Positions 1 to 11,529 of a DNA stretch of 64,000 bases are shown piece by piece; within the stretch, counting starts at the first letter, position 1; each line of letters starts with the position of its first letter. This DNA is from Phorcus lineatus. Taxonomy: Eukaryota > Mollusca > Gastropoda > Trochida > Trochidae. Under the pieces are notes generated by a model. The model did no database searches, was not told the DNA's origin, and was given only the letters and a program-made list of their open reading frames with translations. Both the position numbers and the translations under genes were made by a program. Location of the stretch: the NCBI GenBank assembly GCA_921293015.1, contig OV121097.1:13331940-13395939 (forward strand), given 5' to 3'.

Positions 1-232
1 AAAGGACCCATAAAAGCTGCAAAGGTTTTTTTGGTTGTACTATTTGTGTACTTTTTGAGGGAGTCGCTTACATCTGCTTGTACTCACTAGTCCTTGTCAC
101 AGCAGGGTCATGGACTCAGCAGATTATATTTGTAGACCTTTTGCTGGTGTTGAATGAGATAACAAAGCAATGGTGCAGCAACTTATTCAGGGTGGAGCTG
201 TTTTTAAGTATTACCAAAATCAGAACATTACT
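1..232. other. Left-edge non-coding DNA
   Basis: AT-rich sequence with no open reading frame that looks coding and no recognised repeat. Confidence 0.5.
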
Positions 233-696
233 TTAAAGAGCCACTCCATGAGTTGTTGGAGTCATTAATGGCAAACTTAATCAATGGTGTCATTTGATCG
301 CAAAGTATCGACTCTTACCAAAAAGAAACATTTTAAAACTATTTTGTTTTGTAGAGTGACTATATGAATTTAAGGTAGAACTTTGCAATTACGAATGAAA
401 CCCGGACATTGGCACGCGTCAAATAGTCAAACGTAATTTTGGAGACTTATCTAAAAACTGGAGGGCAGTTGAGAGTGTTTGTTAGGTTATATAACTAGTA
501 TCCATGTATATTGGACGTGATATCTACACCTCTGCATTTATAAGGCTGTTTTAAGATTTTCATGGAAAACAAGTATTGGTCATGTCTTTTGGGCATGAAA
601 AATAAAGATGTTTTGATTTCATATCACCACATATGATATTTAGGTTCACATCAAAGGTAAATAATATGTTATGAAAATCACGGAGTGGCTCTTTAA
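233..696 (+). mobile_element. TTAA-flanked MITE, family A, copy 1
   Basis: The ends are inverted repeats, AGAGCCACTCCNTGAG on the left and CACGGAGTGGCTCT on the right. Both are bounded by TTAA (233-236 and 693-696), so a perfect TTAA target duplication is visible. The interior of about 460 bp has no coding potential. The same sequence occurs at 2988, 18226, 42363 (reversed) and 60138. TTAA duplication plus short inverted repeats is typical of non-autonomous piggyBac or Kolobok-type DNA transposons; which superfamily mobilised it cannot be decided here. Confidence 0.9.
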
Positions 697-700
697 CCTG

Positions 701-1135
701 TTAAAGAGACCATTCGAGCGGCTTTCATCCGCCATCTTGAAATGTTAGCATTGCGAGAAATCAAATGTGCTGTATTATGCTAATTCATTGAAAAATTTAA
801 GAAATAACTAATAGATTGTTGGCAGAAGGGCATGTTTACAAATAGTTCATAATAAAAGTTGACAGTTACGATAATGTTTTGTCGTAGTAATGCATTCCAC
901 ATTCGTAGCTCCGATGGTTGGCTTCATTTTACGAAGTTTTTCTTTTTTGATCGATAGCCTACACTTTATTCTTTGTCAAACTGTTAAATCTTAAACAACT
1001 GAAATGTAAAACTCATGTACATATTCGAAATTAAGTGTGAAAAGAATCATGTAAACATCATATATATTTGTTAACAGGAAAGTCCTCCTGAATTTCGTTT
1101 CCACAAAAAATACCCCGCTCGAATGGTCCCTTTAA
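701..1135. mobile_element. TTAA-flanked MITE, family B
   Basis: It begins only four bases after the end of the family A copy. The inverted repeats are AGAGACCATTCGAGCGG on the left and CCGCTCGAATGGTCCCT on the right, with TTAA on each side (701-704 and 1132-1135). It is about 435 bp and non-coding. The termini differ from family A, but the TTAA preference is the same, so both may have used a related transposase. Confidence 0.85.
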
Positions 1136-2775
1136 TTTGGAAAGTTAAGGGATTAGTTATTGTTTCAGCCAAAGCCAATTTTAGTGGACAGCAGATAGAA
1201 ATATGCGAATGACTTTCCTTAGACATGAATTTACAAAAATTCTATATATCCAAACTCATTGTTCCTAAAGTTCAAACAAGACATGAACCAAAAGACAGGG
1301 TTGTTATCTCCTAATTCAAGCCTCATATGTTTCAATTTAACCTGCAGAAGTTTTTATTCAAAATTTTCAACACTGCCGCTTATCTCCCTTGCATCCATTG
1401 CCTCCACAAGCACCTGGTGAATGAATTTGGACTAACAAAAATTATTTTGATTCCAGTCATGAAAAAGTCCTTGAGTAACATTTTCATTTTTTTAAAGTAT
1501 GTTTTTAAACTTTCAAACTGAGTAAATTTTTCTAGCAGAAAAGGGGGACTCTTCAGGCATTTGGCATTTAAAGAATTTTTCCAGGCCATTTTCTGCATAA
1601 AAAGCGTATTTCAGTGATATGTTCTACAATCACGGATTTGCAGAATCCAAGAGGGACTGCTGCCATCAATTTAAATCTTGAAGTGGCTAGTGAGAGTTAG
1701 AAGGTTACAACAGTTATCTGTGTCACTGCATCCTGTCTTACGATCTATGTTGTAAAAGAGATTAAAGCAACAGTCCTCAGCTAGTATTAAAGACAACCAG
1801 AATTAATATTATTCTTTGAAAGACACTACAACAGGGAAATCACCATTTTGTCAGGAACATCACTTCTGCTTATTCAGAAATGTATGAACAACTCTGTATT
1901 AGACAAATCCTATGTGTTGGTTATTATAAGATTTATATGTTATGTTATCTACTGTTTGCTAAGCATAAGATACAGTCGCAGCTTATTATATAAGACTTGT
2001 TAAGTAAAACAACTGGGTAAGTATTGACTCCTTTCCACTCCCATCAATGCTTTTGTTGAATGAAGTTGGAAAAGGAAAAAATGTCTGAGAATAATTATGA
2101 TACTAATGATAATAATAAGTTTAAAATAATATAATTTTATAAAAGTAAAATAAAATAACTTTTTCATGGTGCAGTTGAATTTTTTCTTTGAATTGCAACT
2201 GTATACAGTTATGTTTTTGAAAAAATTCCAGGGATTCATTCTTTTTCTGAAACCCTCAAGCTCAGTTGAAAACCAATGCCATTAGCTGAAGGTTTTTAAT
2301 GCTTTAAAACACATGGAAAACTAATGAATTACTATACTGCTAGTTTTTTTCCCCATTTAGAGTAAATACTTTTTTGTCATATTTCTATTCATTGATGATA
2401 ACAAGCATCAAAGTCTTTTAAAAAAAAGTTTGTTAGTATTTTGGTTATTTGATGATCTCAATTTTCATAAGCTATGCTGTTGAAAAAGTTTCAAATTTTG
2501 TTAAAATGAATTATCATACATAGTAATTATATGATACACCGGTCTGTTAGGTTTATACAGGGCATGGAAATATATAACAAGTACACGAGCGCTGAATTTT
2601 ACATTTACAATGCATTATATTGAGAACATTATAAATGCTTTATAACACGCAACACTTTGAAAAAAAGTAAAAAAAGTAAACATTGTCATGATTTTTCGTT
2701 GCATATGTAGCCTTGTTGCTAATTTATGCCAATGTTTTTATAGATACTACTCTTTATGCTAGTTACATTAACACT
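1136..2775. other. Intergenic, no gene seen
   Basis: AT-rich sequence without a supported gene. An AGTTATCTCCCTTG-like string occurs near 1378-1391; the same motif recurs in several other places in the window. Several poly-T/poly-A runs are present. Confidence 0.5.
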
Positions 2776-3590
2776 TTAAAGGGGCAGTAGCATGCTTATT
2801 TAAAGATAAATATATAACTATCTCACAAAATTAATGTAAATGTTGCCAATTGAAAAACAATGTCGTTTATTAGAATTTCTAAAATGAACGTACCATGTTC
2901 TGTTCAGCTATTGGAATCCATTTCCCTACCTCAAATGACTAAAAGGTGTTCACACGGAAATGGCAGCCATTAATTTTTGCCTGATACTTAAAGAGCCACT
3001 CCGTGAGTTGTTGGAGTCATATATGCCAAACTTAATCAATGGTGTTATTTGATAGCGAAGTATCGACTGTTACCAAAAAGACACATTATAAAGCTTATTG
3101 TTTTTTTACAGTGACAATGTGAAGGTAGAACGTCGCAATTATGATCGAAAACCGGACAGTGGCGCTCGTCAAATAGTCAAACGTAATTTTGGAGACTTAT
3201 CTAAAACAGCCAGGAGGGCAGTAAGGAGTTGATAGCGTTTGTTAGGTTATATAACTAGTGTCCATGTATAATGGACGTGATATCTACACCTCTGTGCATT
3301 TATAAGGCTGTTTTTAGATTTTCATGGAAAACCAGTATTTGTCAATGATATGTCTTTTGGACATGAAAAGTTAAGATGTTTTGATTTCATATCACCACAT
3401 GTGACATTTAGATTCGTATCAAAGGTAAATAATATGTTATGAAAATCACGGAGTGGCTCTTTACTAATTCTGTCTACAACTGTGGATGACCAGATTGAGT
3501 CATGAGATCGTAGACCCCTCGAGTATAATTCATTTGCATAAACTAATTTAAAGAAATGAAGTTGCAAAAAACATGCTACTGCCCCTTCGA
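2776..3590. mobile_element. TTAA-type MITE, family C, hosting a family A insertion
   Basis: Inverted repeats AGGGGCAGTAGCATG (2780 onward) and CATGCTACTGCCCCT (ending near 3586) bound about 810 bp. The left flank is TTAA (2776-2779) and the right is TCGA, consistent with a decayed TTAA duplication. Family A copy 2 (2988-3464) sits inside it, so family C inserted first. Removing the insertion leaves a family C element of about 335 bp. Confidence 0.85.
2988..3464 (+). mobile_element. TTAA-flanked MITE, family A, copy 2 (nested)
   Basis: It is closely similar over its whole length to 233-696, including the AGAGCCACTCCGTGAG and CACGGAGTGGCTCT termini. The left flank is TTAA and the right is TTAC, a one-base decay of the duplication. 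It is inserted in family C. Confidence 0.9.
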
Positions 3591-5290
3591 GTGTTCTTTA
3601 ACTTGTGAAACATTTAAAAGAATCATAACTTAGAATCTGGGAAAGTGCAATAATAAATATGTTTACCTAAACATAATGTATTTTCTTTACTTGTTGGTAT
3701 ATAGATAATATCATATCAATTCATAGAAATTTGTTTTAAATGATGAAAAACAGATTTTTCTTGAAAACTATTCTTTCATCAGTTTATTAGTGTGTAAGTA
3801 ATTGAAAATTTACCAACAGATGCAGGATCTTTATAATATATAAGTATATATATAATCCTATCTGTATAACATAAACAAGTCACAGGTGTCTTGCCTTCTC
3901 TCATGTGCTCAGAAATGAAGAAACCAATTGACTCTATTTACAAAACCAAATCGAACCGAGGATCTTAGTTTAACCATTTAACAGCACGTTAGAGATTTAA
4001 AGATGGTGGATTTTGTATTCCTGACTTCGTACTTGAAAAGATAGGTATGCGTTTTTGTTTATTTTTCTGGTGTCTGTTTATCCACATCTGACTTTTAGTT
4101 TAGGATGGTTCTTTAAAAATCAAAATAGCTAAAATTATTAACTTAACATATTTTGACATGCTATTTGCCTGTCATGATGTTTAAAAAGTGGTTCTACAGT
4201 TATTTGTGAAAAGAAATAGTTTGGCCATCTGCTCTACTTTTTTTTATATCATTTGTAGTCGATTGTGGATATTGGATTATTTCTAAAAGAAATTAAATGT
4301 TTATTTAGTATTGTTAGATTTTTATATGTTATACTATTGTTTCATTTGTATTAATGCCTTTACCAAGAAGTTGAGCTAGATTTTGAAACCATTTGAATTT
4401 TCATATCCATAATTATACTGATCATCACTGATTAAGACTTTCCTAATTACAGTCTCATCAACTCATGTTTGTTTTTGTTTCTGGCATTATTTTCTTTGTA
4501 TTGTAATGACAGATAATATCTTTAAATGACAAGTGATTGAAGGTTAGCCTTTGCTTGGGGAAAGCATGAACAAACGGTAGATGAAGTCTTCTTTAAACTT
4601 TGTGAATGCATAGTATTTTTTTGTTCTTTTTGTATTTTATAGTCTATTCTTGCGTAATTTATATATATATATTTTTTTTTATATGCCTGATGTTTGTTAA
4701 ATGTACAAGTACTTTACCACACACATACTCTGAATATAACTTCTTAAAACTGTTGGCATAATTGAAATAAGAAAGTATTGTTTTCATGTAGCTAAATTTG
4801 CAACATTTTGAATATTGTGTCACACTTTCAGAGACAACCAAATTTGCGTCTTTCTGTTGTAATAAAAATACAGTATCATAGTAATGCCCAGGGCGGATAC
4901 AGGTTTTTTATTTGTAAAGGGCATGACCTTTTGGTGTCACAAGTACGACCTTTGAAAGATTACTTTTGATCAAAGAATATACGTGTCCAACGGCAGATTA
5001 GCTAAATGACTAGACTAAGAAGGTAAAATGAGATGAATGAAAAATACCACTTTTTAACATTTACTATATTTGAAAATCCCTGGTTGGGGTCAGAGATCCA
5101 ATAGATGTAAGAGGAAATGAGGGTTACATACTCATAATTATTGTAAGTGCAATATCTAGAACAAACTAAAGTATTTTTTTACTTTCATGGTAAAAGCACA
5201 TATATATATTTGTTAGTTTTAAAACAAATACTCTATGTCTGGTATAAAAATCAATGTTCCTAAATTCATTGAATTTGTTGCTATATATAA

Positions 5291-5292
<2 letters not shown>
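3591..5292. other. Intergenic, no gene seen
   Basis: AT-rich DNA with no supported gene or well-bounded repeat. Confidence 0.5.
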
Positions 5293-5325
<33 letters not shown>

Positions 5326-5328
5326 TAT
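5293..5328. repeat. (ATGT)n microsatellite
   Basis: About seven tandem ATGT units flanked by TATA-rich sequence. Confidence 0.95.
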
Positions 5329-5559
5329 AAATGTCATGATACATCATGCATGACTGTAAATATGTAACGACCATCAAAGAAATAAAGTCATGAATTATAC
5401 AAGTATCTTAGTTTTTTGCATTTTACCCTTCTCTCCCCCAAGAGGGTCACAGAATTCTGACCTGTTTGAATACAAGCATTTCTCATGCTAGGAATGGAGA
5501 AGCCTGATTGGATGCAATAAGTTAGTTACCCTACAAGTCTCCTTCCTTCAGGTGAGGTC

Positions 5560-5838
5560 CATCCTGCTACATCAGCGTATTTGTCTCTGCCTAGCTCCAT
5601 CATATACCCTGATATCCTTTGGCCTAAAATGCTCGTATCGCAAAATATAGCAAGCCAATGAAATGACTTGCATTCAGCAATAGCGGCACATCCCAGATGA
5701 GAATTCAAAGAAATGTCAATGTAGGCTATAAATACCCATGGGTAACCAGCCGTAAGCGATACGAGCGTTTTAGGCCGAAGGATATCGGGGTATAAAATGG
5801 AGCTAGGCGGAGACAAATCCGCTGATGTAGCAGGATGG
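5560..5838. mobile_element. Foldback MITE, family D, copy 1
   Basis: The two ends are long inverted repeats of roughly 75 bp starting CATCCTGCTACATCAGCGTA and ending TGATGTAGCAGGATGG. The total is about 279 bp. Further copies lie at 35464 and 62482. A 96-codon open frame across it is a by-product of the palindrome, not a gene. Confidence 0.85.
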
Positions 5839-5840
5839 AT

Positions 5841-6037
5841 GAAGTGAGTTTAGGTTAAATACCGCTTACAAGAGCAGTTCACTTATATCACTGCTGCTAG
5901 TATTATTGCAGGGCCTAGGGATGAAGCCCGCAACACCATTTGTGTTCTTTACTGCAGACAAAGTTGCCGAGCCCATGGTTGGATTCAAACCATGGACCTC
6001 TTGATACGAAGCTGAACGTGCTAACCACTGCTAAACA
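5841..6037 (-). mobile_element. tRNA-derived SINE, internally deleted
   Basis: Reverse-complement match to the full SINE at 56989-57307. It has the tRNA-like head (a B-box-like stretch before GGACCTCTTGATACG on the plus strand), then the TTTAACGCCGC-type tail, but lacks most of the middle. It lies immediately beside the family D element. Confidence 0.75.
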
Positions 6038-6708
6038 TAGGGATATTTTATGCAACACTCTGTCATTTAAATACTCATGGGGTTTGCAAGATTGGTATGT
6101 TTTTTGGGATGGTCAAATAGAATTGCAAAGTTTACAAATATAGACTTACTGGTCCCTGTAAGATTTAAGAAAGTTCATTGAACTGTAAGTTTTAATGACA
6201 GTTTTTAAGGTACAAGCATCGGTTTGTAGGAATTTTGCCCATGCAAAAAATATGACGTAGAAGAAAGGTTCAAAGGGTTTGGGATTAAATTTTATTGACA
6301 TTTTATGTATTTGGCATACATAGTTGACACAATAAATTATCTTGGTCAAACATAACAAATAACTTACACATAAATGATAATTATTCATAATCGGTTTAGT
6401 ACAGCACAAACAATAAACTTTCTGATTCTATTTGGGAAATAATCAATAAAGTTCAGTTCCGTAACAGAAGGTCAAAATTATTTGCATGTCACTTTGTAAT
6501 GTAATTGAACTTTGGACAGGCAGTGATTCAAATAAGCCAGTCATATAAAATTTTAAAGTCTGTTGCCCAAATGATAAGTATTGAACTGCACATTTTGATT
6601 GGGAGTGTTGCTTAGTCTTGCAACCTGAAACAAAATGTTTGAAAAGCGATAGAAAAGAAAAATGTTTTAGAAATAGTGCTCAGACAAAGTTTTATCAGCA
6701 AACAAATA
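6038..6708. other. Intergenic, no gene seen
   Basis: No supported gene. AT-rich. Confidence 0.45.
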
Positions 6709-6872
6709 GGTGAGGTGAGTTGGGTTTAATACCGCTTCCAAGAGTATTTCACTTATATCGTGGCTGCTGAGAAACCTGAGAGCATCGGCTGGAACTAGCG
6801 AACCATTGGTGGTACCACGCTGAAATTCAGTGTAGCATTGCGCCCAAACCCGAATGCGTGTAGAACAGTTCT
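6709..6872 (-). mobile_element. 5'-truncated tRNA-derived SINE
   Basis: Matches only the 3' two thirds of the SINE at 56989-57307, read on the minus strand. It starts in the AGAACAGTTCT segment and ends in the GGTGAGGTGAG tail. The tRNA-like head is absent, as expected for a 5'-truncated retroposed copy. Confidence 0.75.
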
Positions 6873-7074
6873 GATAAGAAAGATGAAAATATCCAAAATA
6901 GCATAATGAAATTTTAAGATAGAAGCAGATAGGTAAGATTGAACAGTTTAACAAAGAAAATTCCATTCATAAAAAGATTTAGTACCTTCGAATATTTGCA
7001 ATTATAAATAAAGTTTAGTTAAACTGAGATTAGAAAGTAAATGTTGGTTGTTGTAATGGTGTAAAGTACATTAT

Positions 7075-7720
7075 CTCGACTTGGACAGCAATGTCGGCTA
7101 CTCATTGGCTAAAAGCGGTCACATGCCGTGGGTATATTTTTCTATGTTAAACTGGGTCACGCGCAACCCTAGTAACAGAGACGACGTGTTGCCAAGAGTT
7201 ATCTCCCTTGTCCCCCTGTTAGGTAAACAAAGGCTACGCTACGCTTGTTTGATGAAACCTATTATTAGCTCAGTGTATTTTCCACTAATTGAAGTCATTC
7301 GCATTTCTTTAATGGAACAAGTAAGTTCTTGTACAAAGGAAATGTTCGTGCGAAAATACCTTGACAAGTTACAAGACTTTCCATTGACTTACCGGTTCAC
7401 TAGCCCGTAGCGAGGTTGTCCACCAGTGAGCTGAAGATTGGAATCGTGAACTAGAAAACCAATCTCTATACACATAGTAGTCGAGGACATCGGCGACTTT
7501 TCATTCATATCGAACATTCAAACCAACCTAAGCATTATTTGGTGATGTCTGCATGTTCTATGCGTCAGACACGTTCATACTCAATGAACTTTCACAACGG
7601 TCCGCCATGACAGTCAGGAATTTACGGCGATTTTAGCGCCGCTTCAAATCGAACGTTTCCAAGGTGGAACGTATATATGAGGTCACGTGACCAAACAATC
7701 AAAACTTAAAAAGCCCCGCA
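7075..7720. promoter_or_regulatory. GC-richer island, possible promoter region
   Basis: Compared with its surroundings this stretch is richer in GC and CpG and contains AGAGTTATCTCCCTTG at 7195-7210. The opening string ACTTGGACAGCAATGTCGGC recurs, with changes, at 43091, so part of it is a repeat. A 109-codon frame at 7081-7410 lacks any recognised domain and is not called as a gene. A promoter role is inferred from composition only. Confidence 0.3.
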
Positions 7721-7944
7721 ATATTCGTTATATTTATTCAAGTTCATGAGTCTGTAATTTCTGTCTAGTACCGTTGCACAGTACTAGACTATACTTTTCG
7801 TGCTCTAAACGGTGATATAAAAATCATATTTGTAAATTCATAAATAAAATAATAACATTGACAAGATAAGCCGCCATTTTGACCCATCCAATCTTTCAAG
7901 CCATATTTAAAGCATAAAATAAGGGTCCTCGTTGAGATAAATTA

Positions 7945-8081
7945 TTACCATGTGTCCACGAGTTTGATATGGAGATATATCATGTGTCCAAGTGAAATAT
8001 TAAACTCGAACTTCGTTCTCGTTTGATATTGAACTCGGACACATGATATATCTCCATATCAAACTCGTGGACACATGGTAA
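7945..8081. mobile_element. Hairpin element with CTCG..CTTCGT..CTC centre
   Basis: Arms of about 46 bp are nearly perfect complements (TTACCATGTGTCCACGAG against CTCGTGGACACATGGTAA), around a centre reading AACTCGAACTTCGTTCTCG. The hairpin at 48374-48519 has a different arm but a very similar centre. Confidence 0.85.
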
Positions 8082-8713
8082 CTTATATTCTGTCAAGTGA
8101 ACTGATGATACTTTTAGTAAATACCTTTTAATAAAAGTAATAAGTTATAGCAATATGTACATTCAAAATTGCAAATTTTGGAAAAAGACTTTTAAAAAGT
8201 TATTTCATGACAAAAACTTTCAGTATTAACTGTAAATGCCCCCAAAATAAAAATAAAAATGTAAAGAATTTCTTCAGAAAAGTTCAATTAATATTTCTTT
8301 ATCGTTTGGTAGTAACCTTTTTGTCATAATTTGTTGAAAATATGGATGAAATTTCAAAAACAAGTTATTTCCTTTTTAAGAATACAAGACATCTAAACTG
8401 TGAAGGTAAACTTAGTCACAAAAATGTTATTTCTGACACCTGAAATCCAAAGTTTATCATGTAGATTTGGCAGTAGTTTTCCTGTGGAACTCTAGTCGTA
8501 ATTTCTTCAAATGTGAACATGAAATTTTTTCTTTGAAGAAATTTGTGACAAAATCTTTATTTTACTGTAATTATTTCAATCAAATTACCCAAAGTTAATT
8601 AGTTTTGATTATTTTGGGTTGCTTTACTTTTTTCTAGTGTACATACAAGAAGACCATTCATAAAATCTTATATCATTTTTGTACTAAATATTATAAATGC
8701 CACTCGGACAGTC
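8082..8713. other. Downstream region of the first zinc-finger gene
   Basis: Probably contains the 3' untranslated region of the minus-strand gene that ends at 8714. An AATAAA on the minus strand lies at 8556-8561, about 150 bases past the stop, and could be the polyadenylation signal. Confidence 0.45.
8556..8561 (-). terminator. Candidate polyadenylation signal
   Basis: TTTATT on the plus strand reads AATAAA on the minus strand, about 150 bases after the stop codon of the gene at 8714-11338. Confidence 0.4.
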
Positions 8714-11338
8714 TTATTTCTCGAGTTGTTTGCCATCTGCAGGCATCATGTTGTACATGATGTAGGATGAACTATCAGCCACTGTGTTGAGAGCTAGACT
8801 CAGGGAGTTGTCCAGACTAGGAGTAGAAGCTGATGTCGCTTCAACTTCACAAGCAACGTTCTGACCAATCATAGAGCTGTCGATTGTGAGAAGCCCTGAC
8901 GATGAATTGGTCATGACACTTGAAGTCGTCATCTTCTCAGAGGTCACAGAAAGGTCAGGTGTCAAGGTTACAGCTGAGTTGTGCTCAGAGGTCAATTGGT
9001 CAGAGGTTATCACATGTGATGGAATTGAATGTTCTGAAGTTCTGAATGCATAACCGGAGGAGGATTGTTCTGAAGAGGTTAAAGGGATGATTGGAGCAAC
9101 TCTTTCTGTGCCCATATCTGCGGGCCCACCTTGTGGGGGTCTTAGTTCAGCTGATAGATTCGAAGAACCTGGCAGATTAGCGCTGACAGGTTGAAGCTGT
9201 ACTGTTCTTGAAAATCGAGAGCCTTTGGCACATCGGGTACGTCTTCGATGTCTCTGCAGATCACTAACAGTGTAATACTTCTTAAAACACACCAAACACT
9301 CATGAGTTTTCATTTGAAGGTCATGTCTTTTTGCATGGTCAGCTAATGCGTCTGCACTAGTATAAGCTTTACCACAGGTTTCACAACCATATGGCCTTTC
9401 ACCAGTGTGGAATCCTATGTGAAGACCAAGGTCATTTTTATTTGCAAAGCCATGTCCACAGATCTGGCAGTGTTCCTTCCTAGCCTTGCAGTGTTTCTTC
9501 TGGTGCAGCTTGAGGTACATAGGGTCCGCAAAGTGTTCTCCACAAGCCTCACACTGAATCAAGCCTTCTCCTGTGTGGCTCCTCATGTGGATCCTTAGAT
9601 ATCCAGGATCTCTGTAGCTCTTGCCGCACACATTACAATGATGTCTCTCATAGCCTATATGCATCTTCATATGGCTCTTCAAGTATTTGGCCGCTGGACA
9701 CTTCTTTCCACAGAATTCACATACCAGAGGATTCTCTGTGTTGTGGATTTGCATGTGCTTCTTTAATGTTTTATTTGCAGCAAATTCTTTCTTGCAGACA
9801 TGACACTGGAAAGGTTTGACTTCACTGTGTAGCAGCATGTGATCCTTGAGAGTTGAAGATGTTGTAAACTTGTTACCACAGACTTCACATGAGTATCTCT
9901 TGTCTCCTGTGTGTTTCCCCCTGTGGATATCAAGAAGCTTTTGCGTGAAAAAAGCCTTTGTGCAAAAGTCACATTTGAAGGCTTTTTCTTTGGTATGCTG
10001 CCTTTTGTGTTTGTTTAAATGGGGTCTTGAAGCAAATCTCAAGTCGCAAAATGGGCAAGGGTAGGGACGAACGCCTTGATGTATTCTCACATGGGTTTCT
10101 AAGTTTGTTTTTGAGATAAAGGCCTTTTCACAGAGATCACACTTGAATGTCTTTTCCTTCACTTGGTGTCTTCTCGCATGAGCCCTTAGTCCTCCTGTAG
10201 ATGTGAAGGTCATACCACAGGTGTCGCACTGAAAAGGTCTCTCACCAGTGTGAGTTCTGATATGATACTTCAGTGCTGGAGCAAGGCTGAAAGCTCGATC
10301 ACAGATGTCACATTTGAATGCTTTGGCATGGCGAGATTTGTGAGTTTTCCAGTTTGTTCTTGTTTTAAATCCTAAGCCACAAACATCACAAACAAATGGC
10401 CTGGCATCTGTATGAGATGCTCTGTGTTGCCTCAGATTTGAAGCATGGTTGAAAACCCTGTAACAAATTTGACATTTGAACTGTTTGGTACATTCACATT
10501 TAGACTCATTTAGACAAAATTCACATGACTTTTTTCTTTTTTCATTCTTCATGGCAGTAAAGTTTGTATCCTTCACAGATAGACAATCTTCAGACTTGTT
10601 TGATTTGGAACTTCTAGTCGTTCTTTTCATATTTTCCTCATATTTACCTTTTCTTTTTTCCCTATCATCTACATTTCCTTTGCAAACTTCATCAGATCTT
10701 TTCATTTTTTTGACTGCATACCTAGATTTCAGTTTATTTTTTGTCATGCTTTCTCTTTTACCCTTCCCAGATCTCAACCGTTGGTCAGCTCTGCATGTAA
10801 CTGCAGAGTCCTCTACACCAGAGGATGCACAATCTGCAGTATCACTTATGACCACTTCAGCATTTTCCAATTCAAATGTTTCATTTTCAGAGACATTATC
10901 AGGCAAATCCTGATCCCCATCCCTTACAGTAAGGTCATCAACAGAAGAACCCTTAACTGTCTGATTAGCACCACAATCTTCCTTTGCCTTTCCACAGCCA
11001 CACTCAATGTCAACACCCTTCAAAGTCAACTGAATCACTGTCTCTTTCCTTTTCCCCTTTTGGCTACATTTTTCACAATCTTCTGCAGTTGGAGAGCAGA
11101 CAGACTCAGTCCTTATACCAGAACAGGTCACAGTTCCTTCAGCAAACTGCTTGAATATATCACTCTGGTTGTCCTCGAGCTTCAACTTGAGGTTAACAAG
11201 AAGGGTTCCAGTTTCTAGCTTGGTTTGGAGAAAGACACAATGAAGTAGAACGGGCAAGTCTTTCTCAAGTTCTAGAGAAGAGGATAAATCTTCGGAAGTT
11301 AGTTTTACTGGAGCGCTGCGTTTCCTAGTTCGATTCAT
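8714..11338 (-). CDS. C2H2 zinc-finger protein, 15 fingers (cluster member 1)
   Basis: Intronless frame of 874 codons. The start is the ATG at 11338 (reads MNRTRKRSAP); the longer frame begins at a TTG and an in-frame TAA lies just before it. An N-terminal module (about residues 25-120) has CxFLQT followed by alternating hydrophobics, GTVTC, and CEKC/CGCG cysteines. A lysine/serine-rich linker and a CEFC...CEC cysteine group (about 270-282) lead into 14 canonical C2H2 fingers plus a final finger ending in cysteine (about 286-703). Linkers such as HTGERP support DNA binding in the nucleus. The tail (to residue 874) is Ser/Thr-rich and ends near YIMYNMM. The finger block GKSYRDP...GEGLIQC...FADP, the N-terminal module and the tail are shared with the genes at 12337 and 21241. 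Targets are unknown. Confidence 0.93.
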   Translation of the reverse strand: MNRTRKRSAPVKLTSEDLSSSLELEKDLPVLLHCVFLQTKLETGTLLVNLKLKLEDNQSDIFKQFAEGTVTCSGIRTESVCSPTAEDCEKCSQKGKRKETVIQLTLKGVDIECGCGKAKEDCGANQTVKGSSVDDLTVRDGDQDLPDNVSENETFELENAEVVISDTADCASSGVEDSAVTCRADQRLRSGKGKRESMTKNKLKSRYAVKKMKRSDEVCKGNVDDREKRKGKYEENMKRTTRSSKSNKSEDCLSVKDTNFTAMKNEKRKKSCEFCLNESKCECTKQFKCQICYRVFNHASNLRQHRASHTDARPFVCDVCGLGFKTRTNWKTHKSRHAKAFKCDICDRAFSLAPALKYHIRTHTGERPFQCDTCGMTFTSTGGLRAHARRHQVKEKTFKCDLCEKAFISKTNLETHVRIHQGVRPYPCPFCDLRFASRPHLNKHKRQHTKEKAFKCDFCTKAFFTQKLLDIHRGKHTGDKRYSCEVCGNKFTTSSTLKDHMLLHSEVKPFQCHVCKKEFAANKTLKKHMQIHNTENPLVCEFCGKKCPAAKYLKSHMKMHIGYERHHCNVCGKSYRDPGYLRIHMRSHTGEGLIQCEACGEHFADPMYLKLHQKKHCKARKEHCQICGHGFANKNDLGLHIGFHTGERPYGCETCGKAYTSADALADHAKRHDLQMKTHECLVCFKKYYTVSDLQRHRRRTRCAKGSRFSRTVQLQPVSANLPGSSNLSAELRPPQGGPADMGTERVAPIIPLTSSEQSSSGYAFRTSEHSIPSHVITSDQLTSEHNSAVTLTPDLSVTSEKMTTSSVMTNSSSGLLTIDSSMIGQNVACEVEATSASTPSLDNSLSLALNTVADSSSYIMYNMMPADGKQLEK

Positions 11339-11529
11339 CTTGTGCTTTACAATTTTGAATTTATCCAAAATTTATGACACTGAGGATCACTGAGTTTGCT
11401 TGGATCTTCCTTTGCCTTGTTTACTCAAAAAATGATAAGCATGAAGGGCAATATAATGGCTTGATTCCCTCATTTTTTGTGTAAACACCATTTTCCGTGT
11501 GAAGAACTGCTGATGACATCTTGTCGCAT
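11339..11529 (-). other. 5' untranslated part of zinc-finger gene 1
   Basis: A good splice acceptor (TTTATTTTCAG on the minus strand) ends at 11530, so the coding exon probably extends to 11529. The first bases after it start a short upstream frame, ATG at 11529, stopping after about 19 codons, before the real start at 11338. Confidence 0.55.

Noticed and set aside
5526..5816. 96-codon minus-strand frame
   Set aside because: It lies almost wholly within the family D palindrome; palindromes without stops give frames on both strands.
7081..7410. 109-codon plus-strand frame
   Set aside because: It starts without a convincing ATG context, overlaps the dispersed ACTTGGACAGCA repeat and shows no domain or splice support.
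10476..11218. Two plus-strand frames of 145 codons
   Set aside because: They are shadows of the minus-strand zinc-finger gene, which has obvious C2H2 structure.
8714..11368. Longer start for zinc-finger gene 1 at a TTG
   Set aside because: An in-frame stop lies just upstream and the first ATG, at 11338, starts a basic N-terminus like those of its paralogues. The same reasoning moved the starts at 24099 to 24093 and 41904 to 41847.
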